Source: an uncultured Clostridia bacterium
GTDB taxonomy: Bacteria; Bacillota; Clostridia; TANB77; CAG-508
Length of the DNA: 64,000 nt
Assembly (NCBI GenBank): GCA_934119935.1
Contig: CAKOSX010000002.1
Span: forward strand, 124,001-188,000
Reading direction: 5' to 3'
Shown one piece after another: positions 17,019 through 25,613 of the stretch. Numbering within the stretch: the first letter of the stretch is position 1; the number at the start of each line of letters is the position of its first letter. The notes under the pieces were generated by a model that saw nothing but the letters and a program-made list of their open reading frames with translations, had not been told where the DNA came from and did no database searches. The position numbers were made by a program, and so were the translations under genes.

Positions 17019-18056
17019 ATGAAAGAAAAGCTTGAAGCGATAAGCAAGATGTCAAAAGAAAAAATTGCTGAAATTGAAAACAGCCAAGCCTTGAATGATT
17101 TTAAGGTTAAGGTCTTAGGCAAAAAAGGTGAACTTACAGAAATTTTAAGAGGTATGAAAGATATTGCAGCTGAAGAAAGACCAGTTGTAGGAAGCCTTGT
17201 AAATAAAATTAGAGATGAAATTGAGCAAATGATTGATGAGAAGGAAGCTGAGTTTAAGAATAAAGATTTACAAGAAAGACTTGAAAAAGAGAAGATAGAC
17301 GTAACTCTTCCAGCTACTAAAGTAAAAAGAGGAAGCGAACACCCATTAAACAGAGTAATAGAAGAGGTTGAAGATTTATTCGTTTCTATGGGATATGATG
17401 TTGTATCAGGACCAGAACTTGAAACTGATGAATATTGTTTTGAAAGGCTAAATCTTCCAAAGGGACACCCTGCAAGAGACATGCAAGACAGTTTCTACAT
17501 AACATCAGAATATTTGCTTAGAACTCAGACATCTGCAGTGCAAGCAAGAACAATGATGGCAAACACAGAAAAGACTCCAATAAGAGTAATTTGCCCAGGA
17601 AAAACTTATAGAAAAGAAGACGATGCAACACATTCACATCAATTTAATCAAGTTGAAGGATTGGTAATAGATAAAAATATTTCATTTGCAGACTTAAAGG
17701 GAACACTAGAAATATTCATGAGAAAAATGCTTGGAGAAAACACACAATTAAGATTTAGACCAAGTTACTTCCCATTTACAGAGCCATCTTACGAAGTTGA
17801 TGTAAGTTGCTTTAAGTGTAGAGGAAAAGGCTGTAACTTGTGTAAACAAACAGGATGGATAGAACTTTTAGGTTCTGGAATAGTGCATCCTAACGTATTA
17901 AAAATGAACGGATACGACCCAGAGATATATAGTGGTTTTGCATTTGGAACAGGACTAGACCGTTTAGCAATGTTTAAATATGGAATAACAGACATGAGAC
18001 TTCTATATACAAACGACGTAAAATTCTTATCACAATTTGATAGAATGGATAAATAA
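17019..18056 (+). CDS. pheS: Phenylalanyl-tRNA synthetase alpha subunit
   Basis: 345 residues, the usual bacterial length. An N-terminal coiled coil (1-85) is followed by the class II catalytic core. Motif 2 reads PIRVICPGKTYRKEDDATHS, with HQFNQVEGLVID after it. Motif 3 reads FGTGLDRLAMFKYGI near the C-terminus. A zinc-like CFKCRGKGCNLCKQTGW segment lies before motif 3. It charges tRNA-Phe as an alpha2-beta2 complex with PheT. GAAAGGATTG precedes the ATG, and the T-box controls the operon. Confidence 0.97.
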   Translation: MKEKLEAISKMSKEKIAEIENSQALNDFKVKVLGKKGELTEILRGMKDIAAEERPVVGSLVNKIRDEIEQMIDEKEAEFKNKDLQERLEKEKIDVTLPATKVKRGSEHPLNRVIEEVEDLFVSMGYDVVSGPELETDEYCFERLNLPKGHPARDMQDSFYITSEYLLRTQTSAVQARTMMANTEKTPIRVICPGKTYRKEDDATHSHQFNQVEGLVIDKNISFADLKGTLEIFMRKMLGENTQLRFRPSYFPFTEPSYEVDVSCFKCRGKGCNLCKQTGWIELLGSGIVHPNVLKMNGYDPEIYSGFAFGTGLDRLAMFKYGITDMRLLYTNDVKFLSQFDRMDK

Positions 18057-18075
18057 GTACAATTTGTACAAAACA

Positions 18076-18211
18076 GTACAAAACGGGGACGGAGAAAAAA
18101 ATGTACATTACGATTAATTAGAATGCGCATTTTATAATTTAATAATAAACCAATATTAAGTGTGGTGGAGTGGAGAAAATGTACATTTTTTTCTCCGTCC
18201 CCAATCTGTAC
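18076..18211. repeat. GGGGACGGAG inverted pair between pheS and pheT
   Basis: The left arm 18076-18109 (GTACA, then GGGGACGGAGAAAAAAATG, ending TACATT) is matched by the inverted right arm 18178-18211, 34 bp with a few mismatches near the outer end. The 68 bp loop is AT-rich. The mRNA would carry a very stable hairpin inside the pheST operon, just before the pheT ribosome site. Confidence 0.85.
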
Positions 18212-18243
18212 GCCGGATTGTACATATAAGAAAGGAAAGAGTT

Positions 18244-20631
18244 ATGATTTTAAGTACGAATTTTTTAAAAGATTATTTAGATATAGATTTTGACACTACT
18301 GATAAAATACATGAGCTTGCAGAGAATATGACTAAGGTTGGAAATGAATATGATTCTGCTAAGAAGCTTATTGATGCTACTAATTTGACTATTGGAGAGG
18401 TTTTAGAGTGTGAAATGCATCCGGATTCTGACCATTTGCATGTGTGCAAGGTTAATGTGGGAGATGAGGTTTTGCAAATTGTTTGTGGTGCTCCAAATGT
18501 TAGAAAGGGCTTGAAGGTTATTGTCGCACTTCCTGGTGCAAAACTTCCAGGTGGAACTATAAGCAAGAGCATGAAGCGTGGAGTTGAGTCTAATGGTATG
18601 TTGTGCTCTATTGCAGAACTTGGATTGGAAAGTAAGTTTTTAAATCCAGAGGATAAAGATGGAATACACGAGTTGCCAGCTGATGCTCCTGTTGGTGAAG
18701 ATCCTATTAAATATATGCAGATGGATGATGGAGTTATCGATTTTGAACTTACTGCAAACCGTGGAGATTTACTAAGTATTTTAGGAATGGCTTATGAAGT
18801 TGGTGCAATTTATGATAAAAAGGTTAAAGATGTTGATTTGTCTCATGGACAAAATAACGAGAATATTGCAGATAGCTTTAAGTTAAATATAAATACAGAT
18901 AATTGTACAATGTTCTTGGCTAAGAAAGTTGAAAATGTGGAGATTAAGGAAAGTCCAACATTTATTAAAAATAGACTTATAGCATGTGGAATAAGACCTA
19001 TAAATAATGTTGTAGATATTAGTAACTATGTAATGCTAGAGCTAGGCCAACCTCTTCATTTCTATGATGCAGATAAACTTCAAAATGTTATAGAAGTTAG
19101 AATGGCTGAAAATGGCGAGAAGCTAACTACTTTAGATAACATAGAAAGAACACTTACATCAGATGATATTGTAATATCAAATGGCAAAGAGGCCATAGGT
19201 CTTGCAGGTGTTATGGGAGGCTTAGACACAGAAATTACAGAAAATACTAAGAATGTAATAGTAGAAGCTGCAATATTCAATTCTGTAAAAGTAAGAAAAA
19301 CTGCACAAAAAATAGTAAGAAGCGAAGCAAGCAATCGTTTTGAAAAAGGACTAGATCCAAACAGAACTTATATGGCTGCTGAGCGTGCTGTGAAACTTCT
19401 TGAAGAATATGCAAATGGAACTGTTGTTGGTGGAACAGTAGAATATAACAAAGAAGATATGTCAGACAAAGTGATAGAAATTACATACAAAAAAATAAAT
19501 GATGTTTTAGGAACAGAATTGCCAAAGCAAGATGTTCTAGAGGTATTTAGAAAATTAGGATTTAGTTGCAAACAGGACGGAGAAAAAATTGAAGTTTCTG
19601 TTCCAAGAAGAAGACTAGATATTTCTATTAAAGAAGATTTAATAGAAGAAGTTGGACGTATATATGGAGTTGATAACATTGCTTCAAAAGTACCAGTAAT
19701 GCCAATAAAACTTGGAAGTTATGATAAAACAACAAGAGAAATAAGACACAAAATGATGAATTTAGGATTAAATGAGACTCTATCATATGTATTGGTAAAT
19801 GAAAAAGAAGCAAAGAACTATGCAGGATATGACAAAAAAGAAGAATTTGAGGCAATAAAATTATTATCACCACTTACAGAAGACAGAAGCACATTAAGAT
19901 GTAGCATAATCACATCTTTATATAAGATATATGAATACAATGTTGCACATTATAACAAAAATGTATCAATATTCGAAATAGGAAAATCATTCTACAAGAA
20001 AGACGAAACATACAACGAAGAAAACAAACTAGCATGTTTAATGACAGGCGATTTCTATGCAGGAATAAACAGCGAAAAGAAAGTTGATTTCTACATTATT
20101 AAAGGAATTGCAGAAGAGCTATTAGATTTCTTAGGTTATGCTGGAAGATACAGTTTTGTTGTAAAAGACAATATGCCAAAAGAACTACATCCAGGGCAAT
20201 CTGCATACATATCTGTAAATAACGATATAGTTGGAATAATAGGAAAAATACACCCAGAAATAAATAAAGAAGCGGTATTTGTAATGGAAATAAATCTAGA
20301 CAAATTGCTAGAAAAGAAAACTGGAAAAATGAAATACAAAGAAATTTCTAAATATCCAACAGTAAAGAAAGACATAGCAATAGTCGTAGACAAAAAAATA
20401 ACTGCCGGAGATATAGCAATGCAAATAAAAAAAGCAGCCGGTTCATTACTAATAAATAGTGAAGTATTCGATGTTTACACAGGAACAGGAATAGAAGAAG
20501 GCAAAAAGAGCTTAGCGTATTCGCTAACATTTGGAAGCAATGACAGAACACTAACAGACGAAGAAATAAATGCAATACTAGAAAAAATAATAGAAAAACT
20601 TTCAAAAATAGGAGAAGTAAGAAATAAATAA
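18244..20631 (+). CDS. pheT: Phenylalanyl-tRNA synthetase beta subunit
   Basis: 795 residues from the ATG at 18244 after AAGAAAGGAAAGAG. The open frame reaches back to 18160 through the repeat, which is not likely coding. Seen: a tRNA-binding OB domain (about 40-155) with HVCKVNVGDE and VCGAPNVRKGLKV, a B3/B4 editing domain, a B5 domain (about 405-475), the catalytic-like core (RIYGVDNI onward), and a C-terminal anticodon-binding FDX domain. It works with PheS and its B3/B4 domain hydrolyses Tyr-tRNA-Phe. Confidence 0.96.
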   Translation: MILSTNFLKDYLDIDFDTTDKIHELAENMTKVGNEYDSAKKLIDATNLTIGEVLECEMHPDSDHLHVCKVNVGDEVLQIVCGAPNVRKGLKVIVALPGAKLPGGTISKSMKRGVESNGMLCSIAELGLESKFLNPEDKDGIHELPADAPVGEDPIKYMQMDDGVIDFELTANRGDLLSILGMAYEVGAIYDKKVKDVDLSHGQNNENIADSFKLNINTDNCTMFLAKKVENVEIKESPTFIKNRLIACGIRPINNVVDISNYVMLELGQPLHFYDADKLQNVIEVRMAENGEKLTTLDNIERTLTSDDIVISNGKEAIGLAGVMGGLDTEITENTKNVIVEAAIFNSVKVRKTAQKIVRSEASNRFEKGLDPNRTYMAAERAVKLLEEYANGTVVGGTVEYNKEDMSDKVIEITYKKINDVLGTELPKQDVLEVFRKLGFSCKQDGEKIEVSVPRRRLDISIKEDLIEEVGRIYGVDNIASKVPVMPIKLGSYDKTTREIRHKMMNLGLNETLSYVLVNEKEAKNYAGYDKKEEFEAIKLLSPLTEDRSTLRCSIITSLYKIYEYNVAHYNKNVSIFEIGKSFYKKDETYNEENKLACLMTGDFYAGINSEKKVDFYIIKGIAEELLDFLGYAGRYSFVVKDNMPKELHPGQSAYISVNNDIVGIIGKIHPEINKEAVFVMEINLDKLLEKKTGKMKYKEISKYPTVKKDIAIVVDKKITAGDIAMQIKKAAGSLLINSEVFDVYTGTGIEEGKKSLAYSLTFGSNDRTLTDEEINAILEKIIEKLSKIGEVRNK

Positions 20632-20685
20632 TATTCTTGTTCGATATGTAAATTACGGCTAAATAAAAAATTAGAAAGGGACATT

Positions 20686-21567
20686 ATGACTGCTGAGTTA
20701 ATTGAATTTTACGCCAAAGATGGTGTTGCATTAAATGGATATATAATCAAAAACAAGAAAAAAACCAAAAAACTTTTAATCGAAATACATGGTATGACAA
20801 GTAACTGTTTTAAAAAAAGAGAAAGAGTAATAGCTGAAACAGCTGTTAAGATGGCTAATGTTGATACAATATGCATAAATACAAGAGGGAGTGAAATTAC
20901 CAAGTATATAAAAAATACGCAAGGAGAGAAAAAGTTAGCAGGAACAGCCTATGAAGATATTGAAGAATCATATTATGATATATTAGGAATAGTTGAATAT
21001 GCATTAAATTTAGGATATACATCAATATACTTACAAGGGCACAGTCTGGGAGCAACAAAAGTAGTTTTTTCCTATATGAAAATGATAGAAGAAAATTTTA
21101 AGAAAGTAAATAATATAAAGGGAATAATATTATTATCTTTGGTTGATATACCAGAGCTATTTAGAATTTTATCTTGTGAGAAATTCTTACCACTTGCAGA
21201 AAAAATGGAAAAAGACGGTAAGACCTTAACACTAATGCCGGAAGAAGCGTTTATTCATCCGATTTCAGTAAAAACATATTTAAAATATACTAAATACAAT
21301 AACGATATTGATTTTGCACAGTATAATAAAAAAGATTATAAATTTGAAGTAATTAACAAAATTAAAATTCCGATATTTATGAGATGGGGAAATAATAAGG
21401 AATTGGTTAATATGAAAACAGAAACGCTTGTAGAATTAATGAATAATGTGATAAAAAATAAAAACAAAGATATAAGTTATATAGATGGTGCAGATCATAC
21501 TTATTCAGATAAGGAATACATTTTAGCACAAGAGATAGTAAACTTTATAAAGAAAATTGAAGTTTAG
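20686..21567 (+). CDS. Alpha/beta hydrolase
   Basis: 293 residues with an alpha/beta hydrolase fold: an oxyanion strand LLIEIHGMTSNCFKKR near residue 35, nucleophile elbow YLQGHSLGATK near residue 118, and the catalytic His in GADHTYSDKEY near the C-terminus. No signal peptide is present, so it is cytosolic. The substrate is unknown; the family includes esterases and acyltransferases acting on small molecules. The ATG at 20686 follows GAAAGGGACATT. It lies 54 bp after pheT but is not obviously related in function. Confidence 0.8.
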   Translation: MTAELIEFYAKDGVALNGYIIKNKKKTKKLLIEIHGMTSNCFKKRERVIAETAVKMANVDTICINTRGSEITKYIKNTQGEKKLAGTAYEDIEESYYDILGIVEYALNLGYTSIYLQGHSLGATKVVFSYMKMIEENFKKVNNIKGIILLSLVDIPELFRILSCEKFLPLAEKMEKDGKTLTLMPEEAFIHPISVKTYLKYTKYNNDIDFAQYNKKDYKFEVINKIKIPIFMRWGNNKELVNMKTETLVELMNNVIKNKNKDISYIDGADHTYSDKEYILAQEIVNFIKKIEV

Positions 21568-21574
21568 CAGAATT

Positions 21575-21638
21575 TGTCGAACGATTCTTTAATAAAATGA
21601 ATAAAATATATTGAAAAAAATTAAATATATAGTATAAT
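21575..21638 (+). promoter_or_regulatory. Spo0A-box-like site plus sigma-A promoter for sRNA locus A
   Basis: TGTCGAA (the Spo0A 0A-box consensus) lies at 21575-21581 within TTTGTCGAACGATTCTT. TTGAAA is at 21611-21616 and TATAAT at 21633-21638, with a 16 bp spacer. The same 17-mer, spacing (29 bp from box to -35) and spacer length recur at 57795-57858. Spo0A binding is inferred. Confidence 0.65.
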
Positions 21639-21644
21639 AATAGT

Positions 21645-21733
21645 AGAAACTTTTTCAAGGGAATCATTTCAAGGAAGATGTGCAATCAAAGATTGCAAAA
21701 AAAAACAGGTATGCTGGAACATACCTGTTTTTT
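21645..21733 (+). ncRNA. Candidate small RNA, locus A
   Basis: A short non-coding stretch follows the promoter. It contains the hairpin GCAATC-AAA-GATTGC (21682-21696), an A-run, and the terminator ACAGGTATG/CATACCTGT (21705-21728) with a T-run. Predicted transcript length is about 90 nt. The same layout (GCAAT hairpin, A-run, ACAGGCAT/ATGCCTGT terminator) occurs at 57915-57966. Its 3' end overlaps the 3' end of the convergent small-peptide transcript. Confidence 0.5.
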
Positions 21734-21736
21734 CAA

Positions 21737-21871
21737 TTATTGCTTAAATGTATCAATAATTGACTTAAGAACTTGAGCTATTTTTAAGATATACTTAAAT
21801 ACAATTAATGCACTATGTAAAAACTTAAAAATTCTCTTAGAGTTCTTTTTCTTACGTGCTTTCTTAGTCAA
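21737..21871 (-). CDS. 44-residue cationic small peptide (TTG start)
   Basis: The reverse strand carries the strong ribosome site AAAGGAGGTGATTTCC directly before TTG (21871-21869), then 44 codons and TAA. The first 14 residues are almost all Lys/Arg/Ser (TKKARKKKNSKR), followed by an amphipathic or hydrophobic helix (IFKFLHSALIVFKYILKIAQ) and VLKSIIDTFKQ. I do not recognise a named family. It faces the sRNA-like transcript tail-to-tail and shares its hairpin as a terminator, an arrangement also seen in type I toxin-antitoxin loci. A remnant of the same C-terminus (VLKSIIDLFQ) lies at 57968-58000. Confidence 0.6.
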   Translation of the reverse strand: MTKKARKKKNSKRIFKFLHSALIVFKYILKIAQVLKSIIDTFKQ

Positions 21872-21903
21872 GGAAATCACCTCCTTTCAAGAAAGATAAC
21901 ATA

Positions 21904-21937
21904 ATTATAATACATAAGAAATGCAAAGTCTGTCGAA
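21904..21937 (-). promoter_or_regulatory. 0A-box-like site and -10 box upstream of the small peptide
   Basis: TGTCGAA on the + strand (21931-21937) lies upstream of a reverse-strand TATAAT (21909-21904). The TCGACA within the box is 21 bp from the -10. Long spacing with a box overlapping the -35 region is typical of Spo0A-activated promoters. The reading is inferred. Confidence 0.4.
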
Positions 21938-21968
21938 CGGTGTAAACATAATATAATATTTTTGAAAT

Positions 21969-21997
21969 TTGTAGACAGCTGATAGAAAATGTATTAT
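21969..21997 (+). promoter_or_regulatory. Promoter for radA
   Basis: TTGTAG, a 17 bp spacer, then TATTAT, about 35 bp upstream of the radA ATG. Confidence 0.5.
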
Positions 21998-22030
21998 ACT
22001 TATACAGAATTGATGAAAAGGAGAGTGCAT

Positions 22031-23395
22031 ATGGCAAAAGCAAAAACTGTTTTTGTGTGTAATGAATGTGGATACGAGTCTCCAAAGTGGCTTGGAAAAT
22101 GCCCAGCCTGCAATAGCTGGAATACTTTTTTTGAGCAGAAGGTTGTAGAGACTAAATCTACTGTAACAGGAAAAGCTGTAAAAGAGAGAGCCGTACCACA
22201 AGTGCTAGACGAAGTTATTGGAAAGAATGAGTCTAGAATAGATACTGGTATTGGAGAGCTTAACAGGGTTTTAGGTGGTGGATTGGTTAATGGCTCGCTT
22301 GTTTTACTAGGCGGAGAACCGGGAATAGGAAAGTCTACTCTAATATTGGAGCTTTGCGATAAAATCACTGGAACCGGCAAGGTTTTGTATGTTTCTGGCG
22401 AAGAGTCTGCTGAGCAAGTTAAATTAAGAGCAGATAGACTCGGAATAAAAAATAATAATATTATGTTTTTAGGAGAAACTGATATTGATGTAATCGAAGA
22501 GACTATTCTGGCGATGAACCCTAAACTTGTTATAATAGACTCTATTCAGACTATGTATTCTGAGGAGATTACGTCTGCAGCAGGAACTGTAAGCCAAGTT
22601 CGTGAAATTACATCTAGAATTATGAGAGTTTCTAAAGGACACCAGATTACTACCATAATAATTGGACATGTTACAAAAGACGGTAACATAGCTGGACCAA
22701 GGGTTTTAGAACACATGGTTGATACTGTGCTATATCTTGAAGGAGAAAGGTATTTTTCATATAGAATACTTCGTTCTGTTAAAAACAGATTCGGATCTAC
22801 TAATGAAATTGGAATGTTCGAGATGCAGAATGAAGGAATGATAGAAATAAAAAATCCATCACAAATATTAATTTCTGACAGGGAAGACAATCCTCCAGGT
22901 TCTGTAATTGTTGCGAGTATGGAAGGAACGAGGCCATTACTTATAGAGCTTCAGGCATTAACTACGCCAAGTGTATTTGGAATTCCTAAAAGAGCAGCAA
23001 ATGGAATCGATTATAATAGATTAACAATGTTAATAGCTGTTTTAGAGAAAAAATCTAGTATGCCACTCGGTTCTCAAGATGTATATTTAAATGTTGTAAG
23101 TGGTATAAGATTAGTAGAACCAGCAGTAGACTTAGGTACAGTGCTTGCAGTTGGTTCGAGTTTTAGAAATTTACCACTTCCAAAAGATATGGTTGCAATA
23201 GGCGAAGTTGGTTTAACAGGAGAGATAAGAGCCGTTAATATGATAGAAAAACGTGTGAAAGAAGCCGAAAAAATGGGATTTAAGACATGTATAATTCCAG
23301 AAAGTAACAAAAAACTATTGAAAGATAGCTTCAAAATAGATATAATAGGTGTTAGGACAATAAACGAGGCTATGCAAAAGGCCGGATTGAGATAA
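22031..23395 (+). CDS. radA: DNA repair protein RadA
   Basis: 454 residues from the ATG at 22031, which follows AAAAGGAGAGTG. Seen: an N-terminal C4 zinc finger (CNECGYESPKWLGKCPAC), Walker A GGEPGIGKSTL near residue 97, Walker B LVIIDSIQTMYS, the RadA-specific KNRFGSTNEIGMFEM motif, and a C-terminal Lon-like domain (GEVGLTGEIRAV). RadA is a RecA-family helicase that drives branch migration in recombination and repair. It is followed by disA, the standard radA-disA pair. Confidence 0.97.
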   Translation: MAKAKTVFVCNECGYESPKWLGKCPACNSWNTFFEQKVVETKSTVTGKAVKERAVPQVLDEVIGKNESRIDTGIGELNRVLGGGLVNGSLVLLGGEPGIGKSTLILELCDKITGTGKVLYVSGEESAEQVKLRADRLGIKNNNIMFLGETDIDVIEETILAMNPKLVIIDSIQTMYSEEITSAAGTVSQVREITSRIMRVSKGHQITTIIIGHVTKDGNIAGPRVLEHMVDTVLYLEGERYFSYRILRSVKNRFGSTNEIGMFEMQNEGMIEIKNPSQILISDREDNPPGSVIVASMEGTRPLLIELQALTTPSVFGIPKRAANGIDYNRLTMLIAVLEKKSSMPLGSQDVYLNVVSGIRLVEPAVDLGTVLAVGSSFRNLPLPKDMVAIGEVGLTGEIRAVNMIEKRVKEAEKMGFKTCIIPESNKKLLKDSFKIDIIGVRTINEAMQKAGLR

Positions 23396-23419
23396 TTTAC
23401 TTAATATATTATGATAATA

Positions 23420-23533
23420 TTTGATAACATTTTAATTTTTCAAAATTTCGGTACGGCGCTCTTGGTCGGAGCTCCTTCGGACTCCTCAAAAAGCGAGCTT
23501 GACATTATTTTTCAAAATTAAAATGTTATCAAA
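23420..23533. repeat. Foldback element copy 2 (unique arms, conserved core)
   Basis: TTTGATAACATTTTAATTTT (23420-23439) is perfectly inverted at 23514-23533. The core has GCGCTCTTGGTCGGAG, then CTCCTTCGGACTCCTCAAA and GCGAGC. Relative to copies 1 and 3 the inner stem changes from GGGG/CCCC to GGAG/CTCC on both sides, a compensatory change. It lies between radA and disA, whose ribosome site begins about 20 bp after it. Confidence 0.85.
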
Positions 23534-23566
23534 TGATTGACGTTTTGTAAAAAAGGAGGACGCATT

Positions 23567-24640
23567 TTGGCAACTACAAATAATGAGATTATTGAAGTTT
23601 TAAAAACCATTGCTCCGGGTACTCCAATAAGAGAAGGGTTGGAAAACATTCTAAAAGCAAAAACAGGTGGGCTTATTGTAATTGGAGACGGAAAAGAAGT
23701 TTTAGATATTGCTGATGGTGGATTTAGACTCGATGTAGATTATACTCCTGCAAGATTATATGAGCTTGCTAAAATGGATGGAGCAATTATAATTAGTTCG
23801 GATTTAAAAAGAATCTTATTCGCTAATACACAGTTGATACCAGAATCAAACATTCCAACCGTGGAGACAGGAACGAGGCATAGAACGGCTGAGCGTACCG
23901 CAAAGCAGACAGGAGATCTGGTAATTAGTATATCACAAAGAAGAAACATTATAACCATTTTTAAAGGATATAATAGATATGTATTGGAAGATACGGCTAA
24001 AGTTATTACAAAAGCAAATCAAGCTTTACAGACGGTTGAAAAATATATGAAAGTGTTTGATAACAAATTAAATCTATTAAATGAATATGAATTTAATGAT
24101 ATTGTAACATTAGAAAATGTTGTAGTCGCAATTCAAAGAGCCGAAATGGTTATGAATGTTGCAGATGAAGTTCAAAAATCTATTTATGAACTTGGAGAAG
24201 ATGGACGTTTGCTAGAAATGCAACTAGAAGAGTTAGTTGGAGATCTCGAAGAGGAAGAGCTTTTAATGGTAAAAGATTACCTTGTGCAAAGTAAAAAGAG
24301 AACTCCTGAAAATACATTGCAGGAGATAAAAAAATTATCTAGAGAAGATTTAATGAAATCACAGGTGATAGCGAGACTATTAGGATACGAAGACTTTGAT
24401 AATTATGACGAAGTTGGTGTATATACGAAAGGTTACAGGGTACTAAACAAAATCCCAAGAATGCCAAGTAGTATTGTTGAAAATCTTGTAAAATCTTTTA
24501 AATCTTTCCAACACATATTGGCTGCCGATATTCCACAATTAGATGAAGTTGATGGAATTGGAGAAGTAAGAGCAAGAACAATAAAACAATCATTAAGAAG
24601 AATGCAAGAGCAATTTGTATTTGATAATGAAATTTTATAA
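23567..24640 (+). CDS. disA: DNA-integrity scanning diadenylate cyclase DisA
   Basis: 357 residues from a TTG at 23567, chosen because AAAAGGAGGACGC sits directly before it; no ATG fits the family start. Seen: the DAC domain (about 1-145) with KMDGAIIISSDL and the nucleotide-binding TGTRHRTAERTAK, a linker helical region (about 150-285), and a C-terminal helix-hairpin-helix DNA-binding domain (DGIGEVRARTIKQSL). It makes c-di-AMP while monitoring DNA and signals to sporulation in Bacillus. It lies downstream of radA, separated by a foldback element. Confidence 0.95.
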   Translation: MATTNNEIIEVLKTIAPGTPIREGLENILKAKTGGLIVIGDGKEVLDIADGGFRLDVDYTPARLYELAKMDGAIIISSDLKRILFANTQLIPESNIPTVETGTRHRTAERTAKQTGDLVISISQRRNIITIFKGYNRYVLEDTAKVITKANQALQTVEKYMKVFDNKLNLLNEYEFNDIVTLENVVVAIQRAEMVMNVADEVQKSIYELGEDGRLLEMQLEELVGDLEEEELLMVKDYLVQSKKRTPENTLQEIKKLSREDLMKSQVIARLLGYEDFDNYDEVGVYTKGYRVLNKIPRMPSSIVENLVKSFKSFQHILAADIPQLDEVDGIGEVRARTIKQSLRRMQEQFVFDNEIL

Positions 24641-24671
24641 GATATTTTAAGTGAAAATTTGATGAATTTTG

Positions 24672-24700
24672 TTTACAATTTATAAAAAAAGTAATATATT
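24672..24700 (+). promoter_or_regulatory. Promoter for the cyclophilin gene
   Basis: TTTACA, a 17 bp spacer, then TATATT, 25 bp upstream of the start codon. Confidence 0.5.
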
Positions 24701-24725
24701 AATAGACGAAAAGTGAGGAATAAAA

Positions 24726-25505
24726 ATGAAAATATTTGAAAAAATAATACTAATAATTATTATAATTGCAGCAATTGTAGGAATTGGGTTCCTAGGATAT
24801 GGATACTACCAGAAACTTACTAAAAAAGTTCAAAATCCTGTTGCAACAATCGAAGTTGAAAATTTTGGAACAATCAAAGTGGAATTATACCCTGATATGG
24901 CTCCAAATACAGTTACAAACTTTATAGCACTTGCAAACAATGGATTCTATGATGGAAAAACATTCCACAGAACTGTACCAAATTCTATGATTCAAGGTGG
25001 ATCTAAAGATGGAAGTGGACAAGGAGACACGACAATTAGTGACTATAAACAAGGTGGCTCTGATACACAAAATTATGCGATTAAAGGAGAATTTATTGCA
25101 AATGATTATAGCAAGAACACTTTGAAAATGAAAAAAGGCGTTATTGCAATGGCTAGAGCTGATTACAGCAGTATAAGCAGTTCTCTTACGAAAAATGGTT
25201 ATGATTCAGCAAATTCTCAATTCTTTATAATGACAGCTGACCAAGGCTCTATAAACGGATTATATGCAGGTTTTGGTGAGGTAATAGAGGGAATGGATGT
25301 TGTTGAAAAAATTTCTAATGTAGATGTAGTTACAAGAACAAGCGGAGAAGATGGTGCTGATAAACCGGTTGACCCACCAGTAATTACGAGCATAAGAGTA
25401 GAAACTTATGGCGTGGACTACGGCGAGCCAGAAACAATAGAACCATTTAACTATTATAATTGGTTGATGAAACAATATTCTTCTTCTCAATCTTCAAATA
25501 ATTAA
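24726..25505 (+). CDS. Membrane-anchored cyclophilin-type peptidyl-prolyl cis-trans isomerase
   Basis: 259 residues. An N-terminal hydrophobic anchor (about 6-27) precedes a cyclophilin domain (about 40-225) with APNTVTNFIALANNGFYDGK, TFHRTVPNSMIQGG and NSQFFIMTAD. The FHR, QGG and FF positions form the proline-isomerase pocket. A short hydrophilic C-tail follows. It probably assists folding of exported proteins on the outer face of the membrane. GTGAGGAATAAAA lies before the ATG. Confidence 0.93.
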   Translation: MKIFEKIILIIIIIAAIVGIGFLGYGYYQKLTKKVQNPVATIEVENFGTIKVELYPDMAPNTVTNFIALANNGFYDGKTFHRTVPNSMIQGGSKDGSGQGDTTISDYKQGGSDTQNYAIKGEFIANDYSKNTLKMKKGVIAMARADYSSISSSLTKNGYDSANSQFFIMTADQGSINGLYAGFGEVIEGMDVVEKISNVDVVTRTSGEDGADKPVDPPVITSIRVETYGVDYGEPETIEPFNYYNWLMKQYSSSQSSNN

Positions 25506-25531
25506 ATAAAAAATTAAATAATTGGTTAGAA

Positions 25532-25573
25532 TAATAGCAAATAAGTTATTTATAATTTATTTGTTATTTTTTT
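25532..25573 (+). terminator. Rho-independent terminator
   Basis: AATAGCAAATAA pairs with TTATTTGTTATT (one mismatch) and is followed by a T-run, after the cyclophilin gene. Confidence 0.65.
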
Positions 25574-25613
25574 CGACCGAAAGTGCAGGTAGAGGAAAGG
25601 GATTTGATTAATA

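Noticed and set aside
18160..18243. 28-residue N-terminal extension of pheT
   Set aside because: It reads through the GGGGACGGAG repeat and lies upstream of the proper ribosome site; PheT family proteins start at the later ATG.
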